This document shows, one piece after another, positions 1 to 8,485 of a stretch of DNA of 64,000 nucleotides. The position numbers were made by a program, and so were the translations under genes. Within the stretch, counting starts at the first letter, position 1. Each line of letters begins with the position of its first letter. The notes below the pieces were generated by a model. That model worked only from the letters and a program-made list of their open reading frames with translations. It had not been told where the DNA came from and did not search any database. The stretch is from Campylobacter coli (GTDB lineage: Bacteria; Campylobacterota; Campylobacteria; Campylobacterales; Campylobacteraceae), in NCBI GenBank assembly GCA_039516895.1, contig CP154437.1:124001-188000 (forward strand). The letters run 5' to 3'.

Positions 1-122
1 GAACTCCAAAGCATTTTAATGGAAAATGGGATGCAGGAAGTGTGGATGAGCTTAATAGTGCACATTATGAACATTGTGTGGCTATTATTAATGGGCGTGC
101 TGAAATTTTATCTACTTTATAA
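1..122 (+). CDS. map: Methionine aminopeptidase, C-terminal end (partial)
   Basis: The frame beginning at base 3 stays open for 39 codons and stops with TAA at 120-122; the rest of the gene lies outside the window. The residues include SAHYEHCVAIINGRAEILS, which resembles the end of M24-family methionine aminopeptidases, where a metal-binding glutamate sits in a 'QYEHT' context shortly before the C-terminus. The enzyme removes the initiator methionine from nascent proteins. In C. jejuni map lies next to the lipid-transport cluster that follows here, which supports the call. The other two forward frames are either interrupted or of unlikely composition. Confidence 0.75.
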   Translation, partial: TPKHFNGKWDAGSVDELNSAHYEHCVAIINGRAEILSTL

Positions 123-140
123 GAGTTTTTATTTGTAAAA

Positions 141-170
141 ATTGGAAAATTTTTACAAAAATTTTCCAAT
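141..170 (+). terminator. Inverted repeat, likely map terminator
   Basis: Perfect 14-base arms (141-154 and 157-170) separated by two bases lie 19 bases after the map stop. The stem is AT-rich apart from a central GG/CC pair, and a T-rich stretch follows from about 197. It is a plausible intrinsic terminator, and its symmetry could let it work in both directions. Confidence 0.55.
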
Positions 171-196
171 AATTTAATAATTTAAATTATTAAATT
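171..196. repeat. Perfect 26-bp AT palindrome
   Basis: Bases 171-196 are identical to their own reverse complement and consist only of A and T. The palindrome directly abuts the preceding terminator-like inverted repeat and is followed by a run of T. It may be a second part of the transcription stop or a DNA-level site; composition alone makes AT palindromes more frequent in this genome. Confidence 0.6.
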
Positions 197-255
197 ATTT
201 TTTTATAAATATTTAAGTAAATTTAAATTAAAATGTCATTTTTAAAATAACTATT

Positions 256-261
256 TATAAA
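256..261 (+). promoter_or_regulatory. Candidate -10 box for the plus-strand sRNA
   Basis: TATAAA lies about 20-25 bases before the structured sRNA element, predicting a transcript start near 267-269. C. jejuni sigma70 promoters rely mainly on the -10 box with AT-rich upstream sequence, as seen here. This is position-based inference only. Confidence 0.35.
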
Positions 262-281
262 TTAAGCCAAAACATGATTTG

Positions 282-392
282 ATATTTTAGTTTAAAGAGA
301 TCTTCAAAGATCTCACAGGCTAGGTTGCTTCCCTCCCCCTTTTTTCAACCTAGCTTTAAAGAAGAGTAGAATATCTCTTTAAGCTAAAATAT
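282..392 (+). ncRNA. CJnc190: CJnc190-like small RNA (C/U-rich loop strand)
   Basis: The element folds into nested hairpins. An outer stem pairs 282-301 with 373-392 (20 pairs, one G-U). A small hairpin has arms 297-304 and 307-314. A 9-bp stem (319-327 with 346-354) carries an 18-base loop rich in C and T (328-345). Published work on C. jejuni describes an antisense sRNA pair, CJnc180/CJnc190, between map and the gene Cj1650, processed by RNase III; CJnc190 represses ptmG through a C/U-rich loop pairing with a G-rich mRNA site. Position, flanking genes and loop composition all agree. Exact 5-prime and 3-prime ends cannot be read from sequence, so the boundaries are those of the fold. Confidence 0.7.
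282..392 (-). ncRNA. CJnc180: CJnc180-like antisense small RNA
   Basis: The minus strand of the same element has complementary hairpins and a G/A-rich loop, as expected for the partner that antagonises CJnc190. A TATATT-like -10 box is readable on the minus strand around 390, which would start transcription near 380, so the true RNA may not include the whole outer stem. Assignment of strand rests on which strand carries the C/U-rich loop; the ends are not determined. Confidence 0.55.
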
Positions 393-436
393 AAAAACTT
401 CTTAAGATTATTTGTTTTAACGAATACATTTAAAGC

Positions 437-458
437 GATAAGAGTTTTAACCCTTATC
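437..458 (-). terminator. Hairpin overlapping the stop of the 166-residue hypothetical gene
   Basis: On the minus strand, 8-base arms (458-451 and 444-437, one G-U pair) flank a 6-base loop. The hairpin overlaps the stop codon at 454-456. The following T-tract is weak, so termination is uncertain. Confidence 0.35.
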
Positions 459-954
459 TGAATAAATTTTTAAAGTCTGTAGTAGAATTAGATAAATTCA
501 AATTATCCATACCTATTCCCATAGTAATAGCACTCGATAATTCGCATAAAATATCTTTAATTTCATCTCTTTTATCTTGAACATAAGCTAAAACACCCTC
601 ATATCCTGCTTTTTCTAAAACTAAAAGAGGATTTGAAATTTCAAATTCAAAAAGTTTTTGGCCTACATATACATTGAAAATATTTCCAAAAAGTGCTGTA
701 CCCATAAAAGAGCAGTTTTGGATAAGTTGAGAACTCGTTGCATCTAAGGTTCTTTTTTGTAAATCATCGTTTTGCTCATCAAGTCTTTCGGTGATACTTT
801 TTTCAATTTTTTTAAGCGTTAAATCAAGTATTTGTAGAGCACCGATAAAATCATTTGCATCATTTATTTGTGAACAAATTTGTGTAGCTTTAAATTCACT
901 TACGCCTTGTATTTCGCCCAAGTGTTTCTTAAAAACATCCAATTCATTTTTCAT
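454..954 (-). CDS. Hypothetical protein (Cj1650-like)
   Basis: This encodes 166 residues from the ATG at 954-952, which is preceded by an AAAGG ribosome-binding site. An upstream in-frame start at 996 has no such site and would add 14 unlikely residues, so the shorter form is chosen. No signal peptide or membrane segment is visible. The protein looks helical and mixed-charge, with a motif rich in Leu, Lys and Glu around residues 45-75. It sits downstream of the lipid-transporter lipoprotein on the same strand and could be the last gene of that operon. I do not recognise its function. Confidence 0.8.
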   Translation of the reverse strand: MKNELDVFKKHLGEIQGVSEFKATQICSQINDANDFIGALQILDLTLKKIEKSITERLDEQNDDLQKRTLDATSSQLIQNCSFMGTALFGNIFNVYVGQKLFEFEISNPLLVLEKAGYEGVLAYVQDKRDEIKDILCELSSAITMGIGMDNLNLSNSTTDFKNLFR

Positions 955-1005
955 TTTACACCTTTCAAAAAATATTGCTAAAGGTTTAAAAAGCAAAAAG
1001 TGTTC

Positions 1006-1608
1006 CTATTTTTCATCAAGTGTAGTATTTATCCACAAAACTATTTCATTTCCTATAAAATTTAAAGCTTTTTCAAAGGATTGATAGACATTAAAAATAT
1101 CTATTTTATCAAGCTCTTCTTTGACTGAAAACAAGCGATGGGCAATAATTTTACTTTCTTTTGCGTCAATGAAATTCACACTAATAGAAATGCTAATATA
1201 ATTTTCATTTTCATTGATCACTTGTTCAAAAGAATCTATTCTGCTTTCAAGTATATAATCACTTCCTATAGAACTTCCTTGGGAAAGTAGGGTTTTAAAG
1301 ATTTGGCTTTGTTCAAATTTAGATAGGAGTAAGGATTGATAAAGATTGTTGGGTAAATCCGCCCAATAATGATACGCATAAGCTCCACTTACACCTTTTT
1401 GTATATAAATAATTGATCTTGAGTGAAGATATAAAGGCAAAGACGCGTTTTGAATTTTAAGAATTTTATCGCTTTTAATAAAATTAGCCTGAAGAGGAAT
1501 TCCATCATTTTTAAGTATAAAACTTTGCGTTTTATCAAGGGTGCTAGTTGGAATCGAGCATGCATTAAATATAAGGGCTAAGATGGCTATGAGTATAAAT
1601 TTTTTCAT
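1006..1608 (-). CDS. Lipoprotein, ABC-transport auxiliary component
   Basis: This 200-residue protein starts with a lipoprotein signal peptide; the lipobox-like FNAC places the acylated cysteine at residue 16. The rest resembles the auxiliary lipoprotein family (ABC_trans_aux, PqiC-like) that accompanies MCE-type lipid transporters. Its ATG overlaps the MCE gene stop by one base (TAATG), indicating translational coupling. It likely acts at the inner face of the outer membrane, linking the MCE protein to the envelope lipid pathway. The family call comes from position and general form rather than a clear motif. Confidence 0.75.
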   Translation of the reverse strand: MKKFILIAILALIFNACSIPTSTLDKTQSFILKNDGIPLQANFIKSDKILKIQNASLPLYLHSRSIIYIQKGVSGAYAYHYWADLPNNLYQSLLLSKFEQSQIFKTLLSQGSSIGSDYILESRIDSFEQVINENENYISISISVNFIDAKESKIIAHRLFSVKEELDKIDIFNVYQSFEKALNFIGNEIVLWINTTLDEK

Positions 1609-2501
1609 TATTTTTCTCCTGGTCCTAATTTGGGTTTGGTTTCTTTAAAGATTAAATCTGATGGACTTTTTTGTAAATTTTGTATTAAAATGTTACTTTC
1701 TAAAAGTACTTTTTTCAAAAGTTCTAAATTTTCATCTAAGGAAAGTCGCAAGTCATCATAAGAATCAAGTTTAGCATTGGCTTTTTTTGCAAAAGAGCTA
1801 AGTGCTAAAGCTCCTTCTTGGATATCCTTTAAGCTCGCGTTAAAACCTTTTGCACTTAAGCTTACATTCTCCGCCATTTCTCCAAGTTTTAAGCTAGTGT
1901 TTGCGATATTGTGATTTAATGTTTTAGAATTTTCATTTAAAGTAGCGCTTAGTTGTGCTAAATTATTTAAAAGTATTTCTAAATTTTTTAAATTTTTATC
2001 ACTAAAAAGTTCTTTTGATTTATCATCTGCTCTTTTTATCAAAGAAAAAATATGCTCACTTTGTCTATCTATGGCAGCAAAAAAACTTTCTTTAAACTGA
2101 ATCACTGGAAATTCTTCTTTATCTTTTGCTTGAAGTTTTGGACTATTTTTAGAACCTCCTTGAAGTTGTACAAATTTAAGTCCTGTAATACCTTGAAGTT
2201 GCAAAGTTGCAAAAGTATCTTCTTTTATAGGGGTTCCTTTTTTGATTTTGATTAAAATATTTACCCCTAAATTTTCTTTATCGTAAATACTGATATCTTC
2301 TACATTTCCTATCTCTACTCCCAAAAGTCTTACAGGAGCTTTGATTCCAAGGCCTGCAACGGATTCTTGTGTATGAATTTCATAGTATTCAAAACTTTCT
2401 TCTTTTGAGTATCCTCCAAGCCAAAGCATGAAGCCAATACTAGCAAAAAAAACTCCAAAAACAAAAAGCCCTACAAAAAAATAATTCGCTTTATTTTCCA
2501 C
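1608..2501 (-). CDS. MCE/MlaD-family lipid transport protein
   Basis: The protein has 297 residues. An N-terminal membrane anchor (about residues 7-30) is followed by one MCE domain (about 40-115) containing the typical VRLLGVEIGNV segment, then a long alpha-helical, probably coiled-coil tail (about 145-290). MCE proteins form hexameric periplasmic rings that shuttle phospholipids between membranes. The gene lies between the ATPase and the lipoprotein, forming an Mla-like operon (permease, ATPase, MCE, lipoprotein). Confidence 0.88.
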   Translation of the reverse strand: MENKANYFFVGLFVFGVFFASIGFMLWLGGYSKEESFEYYEIHTQESVAGLGIKAPVRLLGVEIGNVEDISIYDKENLGVNILIKIKKGTPIKEDTFATLQLQGITGLKFVQLQGGSKNSPKLQAKDKEEFPVIQFKESFFAAIDRQSEHIFSLIKRADDKSKELFSDKNLKNLEILLNNLAQLSATLNENSKTLNHNIANTSLKLGEMAENVSLSAKGFNASLKDIQEGALALSSFAKKANAKLDSYDDLRLSLDENLELLKKVLLESNILIQNLQKSPSDLIFKETKPKLGPGEK

Positions 2502-2503
2502 TT

Positions 2504-3226
2504 TTACTCCATAAATCTTTTAAAAAGTCTTTCATTTTGCGCCTTTAACTCCTCATAATTTCCACAAAAGGCAACTTTTTTATCTTCTAGGATGATAAAA
2601 CGCTCGAGTAGATTTTTCATACTTTCTTTATCATGTGTTACTAAAACAATATTAAGATCAAAGCTTTGTTTGAGTTCTAGTATCAAATCATCAAATTCAC
2701 GACTACTATGCGGATCAAGTCCAGAAGTTGGTTCATCTAAAAAAAGCAATTTGCTATCAAGAGCCAAAGCCCTAGCGATGGCAACTCTTTTTTGCATACC
2801 ACCGCTTAGCTCACTTGGAAGCTGCTTTAAAACATTTTCATTTAGTCCGACCATTTTAAGTTTCATCAACACCAGTTCTTTTATAGCTATGGGATCTAAA
2901 TTTGTATATTCTTTAAGAGGGATAGCTATATTTTCATAAACACTAAAAAAGCTAAAAAGTGCAGAAAACTGAAACACTACACCCCATTTTTTACGCAGTG
3001 CTAAGGCATCTTCTTCGCTAATATTTTTTAGCTTAAAGCCCAAAATTTCATATTCTCCCTCATCAAAATGCTCAAGCATTAACATTTGTTTTAAGAGTAC
3101 GGATTTACCACTTCCACTTCCTCCTAAAATCCCAAAAATTTCATTTTTATTGATTTCGAAACTTACTCCATCGTGGACAACTTTATTTCCAAATCGGGTG
3201 ATGATATTTTGCGCTTTTATAATCAT
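2504..3226 (-). CDS. iamA: ABC transporter ATPase, MlaF-like (invasion-associated marker A)
   Basis: This 240-residue ATPase has a complete set of ABC motifs: Walker A GGSGSGKS (35-42), signature LSGGMQKR (140-147), Walker B LLFLDEPTSGLD (160-171) and the switch histidine in VTHD near 196. It powers the adjacent MlaE-like permease, probably moving phospholipids across the periplasm. C. jejuni literature names this gene iamA, an invasion-associated marker. The start follows directly after the permease stop at 3227, so the two are co-translated. All catalytic residues are intact. Confidence 0.9.
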   Translation of the reverse strand: MIIKAQNIITRFGNKVVHDGVSFEINKNEIFGILGGSGSGKSVLLKQMLMLEHFDEGEYEILGFKLKNISEEDALALRKKWGVVFQFSALFSFFSVYENIAIPLKEYTNLDPIAIKELVLMKLKMVGLNENVLKQLPSELSGGMQKRVAIARALALDSKLLFLDEPTSGLDPHSSREFDDLILELKQSFDLNIVLVTHDKESMKNLLERFIILEDKKVAFCGNYEELKAQNERLFKRFME

Positions 3227-4342
3227 TTAAACTTCCATTATGGTTAAAACCACAGAAAATAAAGCATCAAATGCTATTACCCAAAATATAGCATTTACAA
3301 CACTTTTTGTAGTATAAATTCCTATACTTTGAGTGGTATTTTTGACCTCAAATCCCCGAAAACAAGCAATCAGTCCTATTAAAAAACCAAAAATAGGAGC
3401 TTTTACAAGCCCTATAATAATATGTTTCATTGCCACAGCTTCTCTAAAGCGTCTTAAAAATTCTCCAAAAGATATATCAAGATTTATTTTTGCTATTACC
3501 ATTCCTCCTAATATGCTGATTGCATCGCTTAAGGCAACGATTAAAGGCATAGCAATAACCAAAGCCATAACTCGCGGAATGATGATAAATTCAAAAGAGC
3601 GAAAGCCCATAGTATTCATAGCATTGATCTCATCTGTGATTTTCATAACCCCAATTTGCGCTGTATAAGAGCTTGCACTTCTACCTGCTATGACTATCGC
3701 AGCTATCAAAGGAGCAAGTTCTCTAGTGGCTGAAATTCCTACTAAATCTACTATGAAAATATTAGCTCCAAATTGCGCAAGTTGATAAGCAGCTTGGTAT
3801 GCAAGTACAACACCGACTAAAAGAGCAGTTAAAATAACAATAGGCAAGGCTTTAAAAGCTGAATTTTCAATATGATATAAAAAAGATATAAAGCGGAAAT
3901 TTTTGGGATTTTTTACACATAAAAAAAGACTGGTAAAAAAGGCACCTGTAAAGCTGATAAATTTTTGCAAAATTTTTAAAAGATCAAAACTTAAAATTCC
4001 TAAAGAAATAAAAAAGTCTGTAAAATTGAATTTTTTCTCTTGTTTTTCATCGATTCTTTGGTAGTTTTTTTCACAAAGTTCAAAAAGACTTTTAAAGCGT
4101 GTGTTTAATCCTTGTCTTAAAATCAAGATATTATTTTTTTTCAAATCATGCTCTAGAGCAAGAAAAAATCTCACTCCAGCCATATCAATTTCATTTAATT
4201 GACTAAAATCAAAAATACAATTTGTTTGAGAAATTTGACTCAATAGATCTTTGATTTTAATCTTAGATACACTCGTTTTATCCCAAATTCCAAAAATAAA
4301 AACTTTATTTTGTTCTTTTTGAAATTTGAAATTTGCTTCCAT
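3227..4342 (-). CDS. iamB: MlaE-like permease with fused N-terminal STAS domain
   Basis: The protein has 371 residues. Residues 1 to about 110 resemble a STAS domain, the fold of MlaB, which in E. coli is a separate protein. The remainder is a MlaE/permease domain with several membrane helices, including the conserved stretch with TRELAPLIAAIVIAGR and the segment around ITDEINAMNTMG. It forms the membrane channel of the lipid ABC transporter. It lies directly after tkt (2-base gap), so transcription may run through from tkt. Confidence 0.9.
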   Translation of the reverse strand: MEANFKFQKEQNKVFIFGIWDKTSVSKIKIKDLLSQISQTNCIFDFSQLNEIDMAGVRFFLALEHDLKKNNILILRQGLNTRFKSLFELCEKNYQRIDEKQEKKFNFTDFFISLGILSFDLLKILQKFISFTGAFFTSLFLCVKNPKNFRFISFLYHIENSAFKALPIVILTALLVGVVLAYQAAYQLAQFGANIFIVDLVGISATRELAPLIAAIVIAGRSASSYTAQIGVMKITDEINAMNTMGFRSFEFIIIPRVMALVIAMPLIVALSDAISILGGMVIAKINLDISFGEFLRRFREAVAMKHIIIGLVKAPIFGFLIGLIACFRGFEVKNTTQSIGIYTTKSVVNAIFWVIAFDALFSVVLTIMEV

Positions 4343-4344
4343 CT

Positions 4345-6243
4345 TTATTTATCGAGAATGAAATTTAAAATTTGCGGAGTGCTAAAGCCAAAATGTTTAA
4401 ATACATCTTTATCTTTACCACTTTCTCCAAAGCTTTCTATGCCATAAACCCTATCACAGAATTTATAAAGCTCATTAGAATGCGCTGCTTCAACCCCTAT
4501 AACTTCACCTTGTAAAAGTCTATCTTTATAGGCTTTGTCTTGTTTTTCAAAGAGTTCAAAGCAAGGCATAGAGATTACATTGCAAGCAAAACCTTGTTTT
4601 TCTAATTCATTCGCACTCTCTAAACAAAGCGAAACTTCACTTCCACTTGCTAAAAGTGTAAATTTAGCATCTTTACTTTCTTTAAGTAAATACGCCCCAT
4701 TTTTTACATCACCAAAAACAGGCTCGTTTAATGCTTTAAGCTTTTGGCGTGAAAGCACAAAAGCGCTTGGAATATCTGCATTTAAAGCTATTTGCCAAGC
4801 TTTAACATTCTCCACGCCATCAGCCGGTCTAAAAGTCAAGAAATTCGGCATAGCTCTAAAGGTGCTGAGTTGTTCGATAGGTTGATGAGTTGGTCCATCT
4901 TCTCCAACGCCTATGCTATCATGTGTGAAAATGAAAAAATGTTTGATTTTCATTAAAGCTGCTATCCTAGCTGCGGGTTTTAAATATTCGCTAAAGATAA
5001 AAAATGTTGCTGAAAAAGGTAAGAAAATTCCATATCTTGCAAAGGCATTATTGATCGCAGCCATAGCATGTTCTCTGATACCAAAATGAATATTTTTTCC
5101 TTCTACAAAATCACCCATTCCATAAAGTTCGGTTTTATTAGATGGAGCTAAGTCCGCACTTCCGCCTAAAAATCCTTCTAAATCTTTAGCTAAGGCATTT
5201 AAAATTTCTCCATTACTGTCTCTTGTAGCTAAATCCTTGCCTTTAAAATCAGGATAATTTATCTTGGTAAAATCAGGATTTAAAAGTTTTTCTAAGAGTT
5301 CTTTTTTCTCTGATTTTTCGAGTTTATCTTTCCATTTAGCCTCTTCTAAATCTCCAAGTTCTACAGCGCTTTCAAAACGAATTTTTGCCGCTTTAGGTAT
5401 ATGAAAATTTAAATTTGGATCAAATCCTGCTTTTTCTTTGGCTTTTTTAATAACCTCTTCACCCAAAGGTGCACCGTGGCTTTTATGGCTTCCTTCAAGC
5501 TCTCCTGCACCTTTTGCTATGGTTGTTTTTGCGATGATAAGACAAGGTTTGTTGGCTTCTTTAGCTTGTTTTAGAGCTTTATCAATTTCTTCATAATCGT
5601 GTCCATTGATACTTAAAACTTCAAAACCTTGCGACTCAAAACGCATTTTTACATCTTCATTAAAGGCTAAGCTTACATCTCCTTCGATAGAAATTTCATT
5701 GCTATCATAGATGATGATTAAATTATCAAGCTTATGAAGCCCTGCTAAAGAACACGCTTCATAAGAAATTCCTTCTTGTAAATCCCCATCTCCACAAAGA
5801 CAATAAACCTTGTGATTGATCAATTCTTTTCCTAGTAAGTTTTGAGCTTTTTTAGCTGCCATAGCAAAGCCTACAGCATTAGCTATACCTTGTCCTAATG
5901 GCCCTGTAGCAATTTCTACTCCTTGAGTTGAAATTTCAGGATGGCCTGGAGTTTTTGAATGAAGTTGGCGGAAATTTTTAAGATCTTCTAAACTTAAATC
6001 ATATCCACTTAAATACAAAAAGCTATAAAGCAAAGCACTGGCATGTCCGCCTGAAAATATTAATCTATCGCGGTTTAGCCAAGTTGGATTTTTGGGATTA
6101 TGAGAAAGATGATAACTTAAAACCGTTAAAATATCAGCCATTCCCAAAGGTGCACCTGGGTGGCCTGAATTAGCCTTTTGCACCATATCTGCACTTAAAA
6201 ATCTTAAAGTATTTGCTTGTTCTTGTAGTATTGATAGATCCAT
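4345..6243 (-). CDS. tkt: Transketolase
   Basis: This 632-residue transketolase transfers two-carbon units in the non-oxidative pentose phosphate pathway. The N-terminal part carries the substrate and cofactor residues in NSGHPGAPLG and the thiamine diphosphate site GDGDLQEG. The pyrimidine-binding domain follows (FGIREHAMAAI), and a C-terminal domain completes the usual order. In an organism that lacks a complete classical glycolytic route, the enzyme mainly supplies pentoses and erythrose 4-phosphate for aromatic amino acids; aroC is nearby. Length is near family normal and no defect is visible. Confidence 0.95.
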   Translation of the reverse strand: MDLSILQEQANTLRFLSADMVQKANSGHPGAPLGMADILTVLSYHLSHNPKNPTWLNRDRLIFSGGHASALLYSFLYLSGYDLSLEDLKNFRQLHSKTPGHPEISTQGVEIATGPLGQGIANAVGFAMAAKKAQNLLGKELINHKVYCLCGDGDLQEGISYEACSLAGLHKLDNLIIIYDSNEISIEGDVSLAFNEDVKMRFESQGFEVLSINGHDYEEIDKALKQAKEANKPCLIIAKTTIAKGAGELEGSHKSHGAPLGEEVIKKAKEKAGFDPNLNFHIPKAAKIRFESAVELGDLEEAKWKDKLEKSEKKELLEKLLNPDFTKINYPDFKGKDLATRDSNGEILNALAKDLEGFLGGSADLAPSNKTELYGMGDFVEGKNIHFGIREHAMAAINNAFARYGIFLPFSATFFIFSEYLKPAARIAALMKIKHFFIFTHDSIGVGEDGPTHQPIEQLSTFRAMPNFLTFRPADGVENVKAWQIALNADIPSAFVLSRQKLKALNEPVFGDVKNGAYLLKESKDAKFTLLASGSEVSLCLESANELEKQGFACNVISMPCFELFEKQDKAYKDRLLQGEVIGVEAAHSNELYKFCDRVYGIESFGESGKDKDVFKHFGFSTPQILNFILDK

Positions 6244-6252
6244 TTGTAACCT

Positions 6253-7092
6253 TTATAAATATTTAATCATTAAGCTTTTAATCATTTTTGCTAAATTAGT
6301 ATCAAGATCATTAAGATCGTTTTTACACTCATTAATCAAATCTTCCTTGCTTTGAATAGCATTTTTAAGTCCTAATAAATTCACAAAAGAATTTTTATGC
6401 TCATCGTGCTTTGTTGGCTTTCCACTTTCTTCTTCACTCATGGTCGCATCGATGATATCATCGTTGATTTGAAAAATAAGTCCAAGCTTTAAACCGATTT
6501 GATAAATTTTTTCGCTTTCTTTTTCATCTAGCTCGCAAATTTCACAACCCATTTTCAAAGCCGCTGCAATAAGCCTTGCGGTTTTGTGTATGTGTAAAAA
6601 CTCAAGTTCTTCTAAATTTAATTTCTTATCTTCAAAATAACAATCAATTGCTTGGCCTAAAATCATACCATTAAGCCCTGCGTTAAAAGCTAGAGTTCTA
6701 ATCAGATTGATTTTAATGCTTTCTTTTAAATTTAAATTAGATAAAAGCAAAAAAGCTTCAGTGTTTAAAGCATCGCCCACTAAAATAGCCGTGGTTTCAT
6801 CATAAGTTTTGTGTAAAGTAGGAGTTCCTCTTCTAAAATCTGCATTATCCATAGCAGGCAAATCATCGTGTATGAGTGAGTAGGTGTGGATAAATTCTAA
6901 TGCCAAAGCCGCGTTTAGAGCGTTTGGTATAAGACTTGGCATTTTTGCTTCTACAATGCCAAGTAAAAGTTGGGCGCGAAAGTGCTTCCCGCCCGCCTTT
7001 AACATCACCGCTAAGGCTTCATTGAAAAAAGGATGGAAGCTTTGAACTTTTGGCAGATGATTTTCTAAATGTTTGATAAAGAGTTCTTTCAC
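6253..7092 (-). CDS. ispA: Farnesyl diphosphate synthase (polyprenyl synthetase)
   Basis: This 279-residue trans-isoprenyl diphosphate synthase has both aspartate-rich metal sites: DDLPAMD (76-82) and a second NDDIID motif near residue 213. It condenses isopentenyl diphosphate with allylic partners to give C15 product, the precursor for undecaprenyl phosphate and quinone tails. The isoprenoid precursor enzyme IspDF is encoded later in the window. Its ATG overlaps the stop of the upstream PDZ-protein gene by four bases (7089-7092). Confidence 0.92.
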   Translation of the reverse strand: MKELFIKHLENHLPKVQSFHPFFNEALAVMLKAGGKHFRAQLLLGIVEAKMPSLIPNALNAALALEFIHTYSLIHDDLPAMDNADFRRGTPTLHKTYDETTAILVGDALNTEAFLLLSNLNLKESIKINLIRTLAFNAGLNGMILGQAIDCYFEDKKLNLEELEFLHIHKTARLIAAALKMGCEICELDEKESEKIYQIGLKLGLIFQINDDIIDATMSEEESGKPTKHDEHKNSFVNLLGLKNAIQSKEDLINECKNDLNDLDTNLAKMIKSLMIKYL

Positions 7093-8180
7093 TTCACAAG
7101 CCTTATGAAAAATTGAAATTTTCCATCTCCACCTGAATGAACTCCTCCTAAATCATTGTTTAATCCTGATAAAGGAAGTTTATCACTTTTGCGTTCGATT
7201 AAAATATTAAAATCATTTCCTGTGCCAAGTAGGGTTTGAAGTTCTTTAAAATCTTTTAATATCACATTGTTTGCGCGCAAAATTTTATCTCCTACCATAA
7301 ATCCTGCTAAAGCAGCTTTGGAGCCTGCATCAACTCTTGTAACTATAAGACTTGAATTGACGCTTAGACCTATATTGCTTCTAAAACTTGTTGGTTTTGG
7401 TTTTGGTTTATTGCTTGGGAGATTGAATTTGCTCAAATCTTTGGCAAAAACTTCAGTAGAAATATTTAAATCCACATTATCTCGCAATACTTGAAAATAA
7501 AGCGTGCTTCCGCGATCTGCAAAGAGAATTTTTTCATTTAGCTTTCTTATATCTTTAAAAGGTGTTCCATCTACGCTTATGATTTCATCGTTGATTAGAA
7601 ATTGCCCACTTTTTCGAACATTATTCACATAAATTTTATTTTCACGCACTGCAAAATCAACCCCTATGTCGCCCCAATACACATCATTATATTTCATAAA
7701 ATGTTTTAAATAGCGATTTCCTATAAAAGAGCTATTATTGAGCGCAATTCCCATCATTTCGCAGCAAGGAGTGCCTAAAAGTCCTACTTTTGTAGAAAAA
7801 TCAAGCTGATCTTTTTCATCAATATTTTGTGCAAGGTATTTGATGTGACCTATATAGGCTCTATTAGGATCCCAAATTCCTATCCAATCGTTACGCGTAA
7901 GTTTTTCTTCATCGCCCATAGGTGTAGGGATTAAGCTAAAATCAGTTCTTACAAGATAAAGATTTAAAAATGGATCATATTTTACATATTTATTGAGTTT
8001 GGCATTAGGCTGTTTTAAAACCGCAAGTAAATTTTCACTCAGGGCAAAAGCGGGCATTCCTTCATAATTGAGCATGCTGGCTTTATTTCTTTCATAGCCT
8101 GCAGCAAAATCTTCAAATTTAGGACGCTCGATTGCACTTAGAGATACTAAAAAGGCTACTAAAAAAAACAAAAATTTCAT
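7089..8180 (-). CDS. Exported PDZ-domain protein (Cj1643-like)
   Basis: The 363-residue protein has an N-terminal signal peptide (cleavage near residue 16-18, before ERPKFED). A C-terminal PDZ-like domain spans about residues 270-335, including the ligand loop GLSVNSSLIV and DAGSKAALAGFMVGDKIL. The middle part contains two adjacent cysteines in GTPCCEMMG. No protease catalytic triad is apparent, so it is probably a binding or scaffold protein in the periplasm. Four-base overlaps on both sides (ybaB upstream, ispA downstream) put it in a tightly coupled operon. Substrate unknown. Confidence 0.8.
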   Translation of the reverse strand: MKFLFFLVAFLVSLSAIERPKFEDFAAGYERNKASMLNYEGMPAFALSENLLAVLKQPNAKLNKYVKYDPFLNLYLVRTDFSLIPTPMGDEEKLTRNDWIGIWDPNRAYIGHIKYLAQNIDEKDQLDFSTKVGLLGTPCCEMMGIALNNSSFIGNRYLKHFMKYNDVYWGDIGVDFAVRENKIYVNNVRKSGQFLINDEIISVDGTPFKDIRKLNEKILFADRGSTLYFQVLRDNVDLNISTEVFAKDLSKFNLPSNKPKPKPTSFRSNIGLSVNSSLIVTRVDAGSKAALAGFMVGDKILRANNVILKDFKELQTLLGTGNDFNILIERKSDKLPLSGLNNDLGGVHSGGDGKFQFFIRLVK

Positions 8181-8482
8181 AATTTCCCAAATCCTCCTAA
8201 AACATCACTGGCTAAGCTTGTTCGATTTTGCGCTACCATAGCTAAAACATCATTGATAGCAGAAATGAGTAAAATTTGCAAAGATTCTTTATCTTCAAGT
8301 AAAGAATCATCAATGCTAACATCGATAATCTCACCCTTGCCATTAGCACTGACTTTCACAAGTCCTGCTCCGCTTTTAGCACTAAATTCTCGATTGGCCA
8401 ATTCTAATTCGATATTTTTTGCCTTTTCTTGAACTTGATTTAAAAGTTCTCCCATCTTAGAAAAATCCATATTTTCAAACAT
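8177..8482 (-). CDS. YbaB/EbfC-family nucleoid-associated protein
   Basis: This 101-residue protein matches the YbaB/EbfC family in size and pattern: an N-terminal helix with KMGELLNQVQEKAK, the VKVSANGKGEIIDVSID strand region, and a C-terminal helix. Family members are dimeric DNA-binding proteins that coat the nucleoid, often encoded next to recombination or replication genes. Here it follows murE by three bases and overlaps the PDZ gene by four. Confidence 0.85.
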   Translation of the reverse strand: MFENMDFSKMGELLNQVQEKAKNIELELANREFSAKSGAGLVKVSANGKGEIIDVSIDDSLLEDKESLQILLISAINDVLAMVAQNRTSLASDVLGGFGKL

Positions 8483-8485
8483 TTA

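Noticed and set aside
328-345. C/T-rich stretch as a phase-variable homopolymer
   Set aside because: The longest pure C run is five bases, too short for C. jejuni slippage; the stretch is better explained as the sRNA loop.
2592-2939. Open frame on the plus strand opposite the MlaF-like ATPase
   Set aside because: It is a shadow of a clear ABC ATPase with all motifs on the other strand and has low-complexity Ser/Leu composition.
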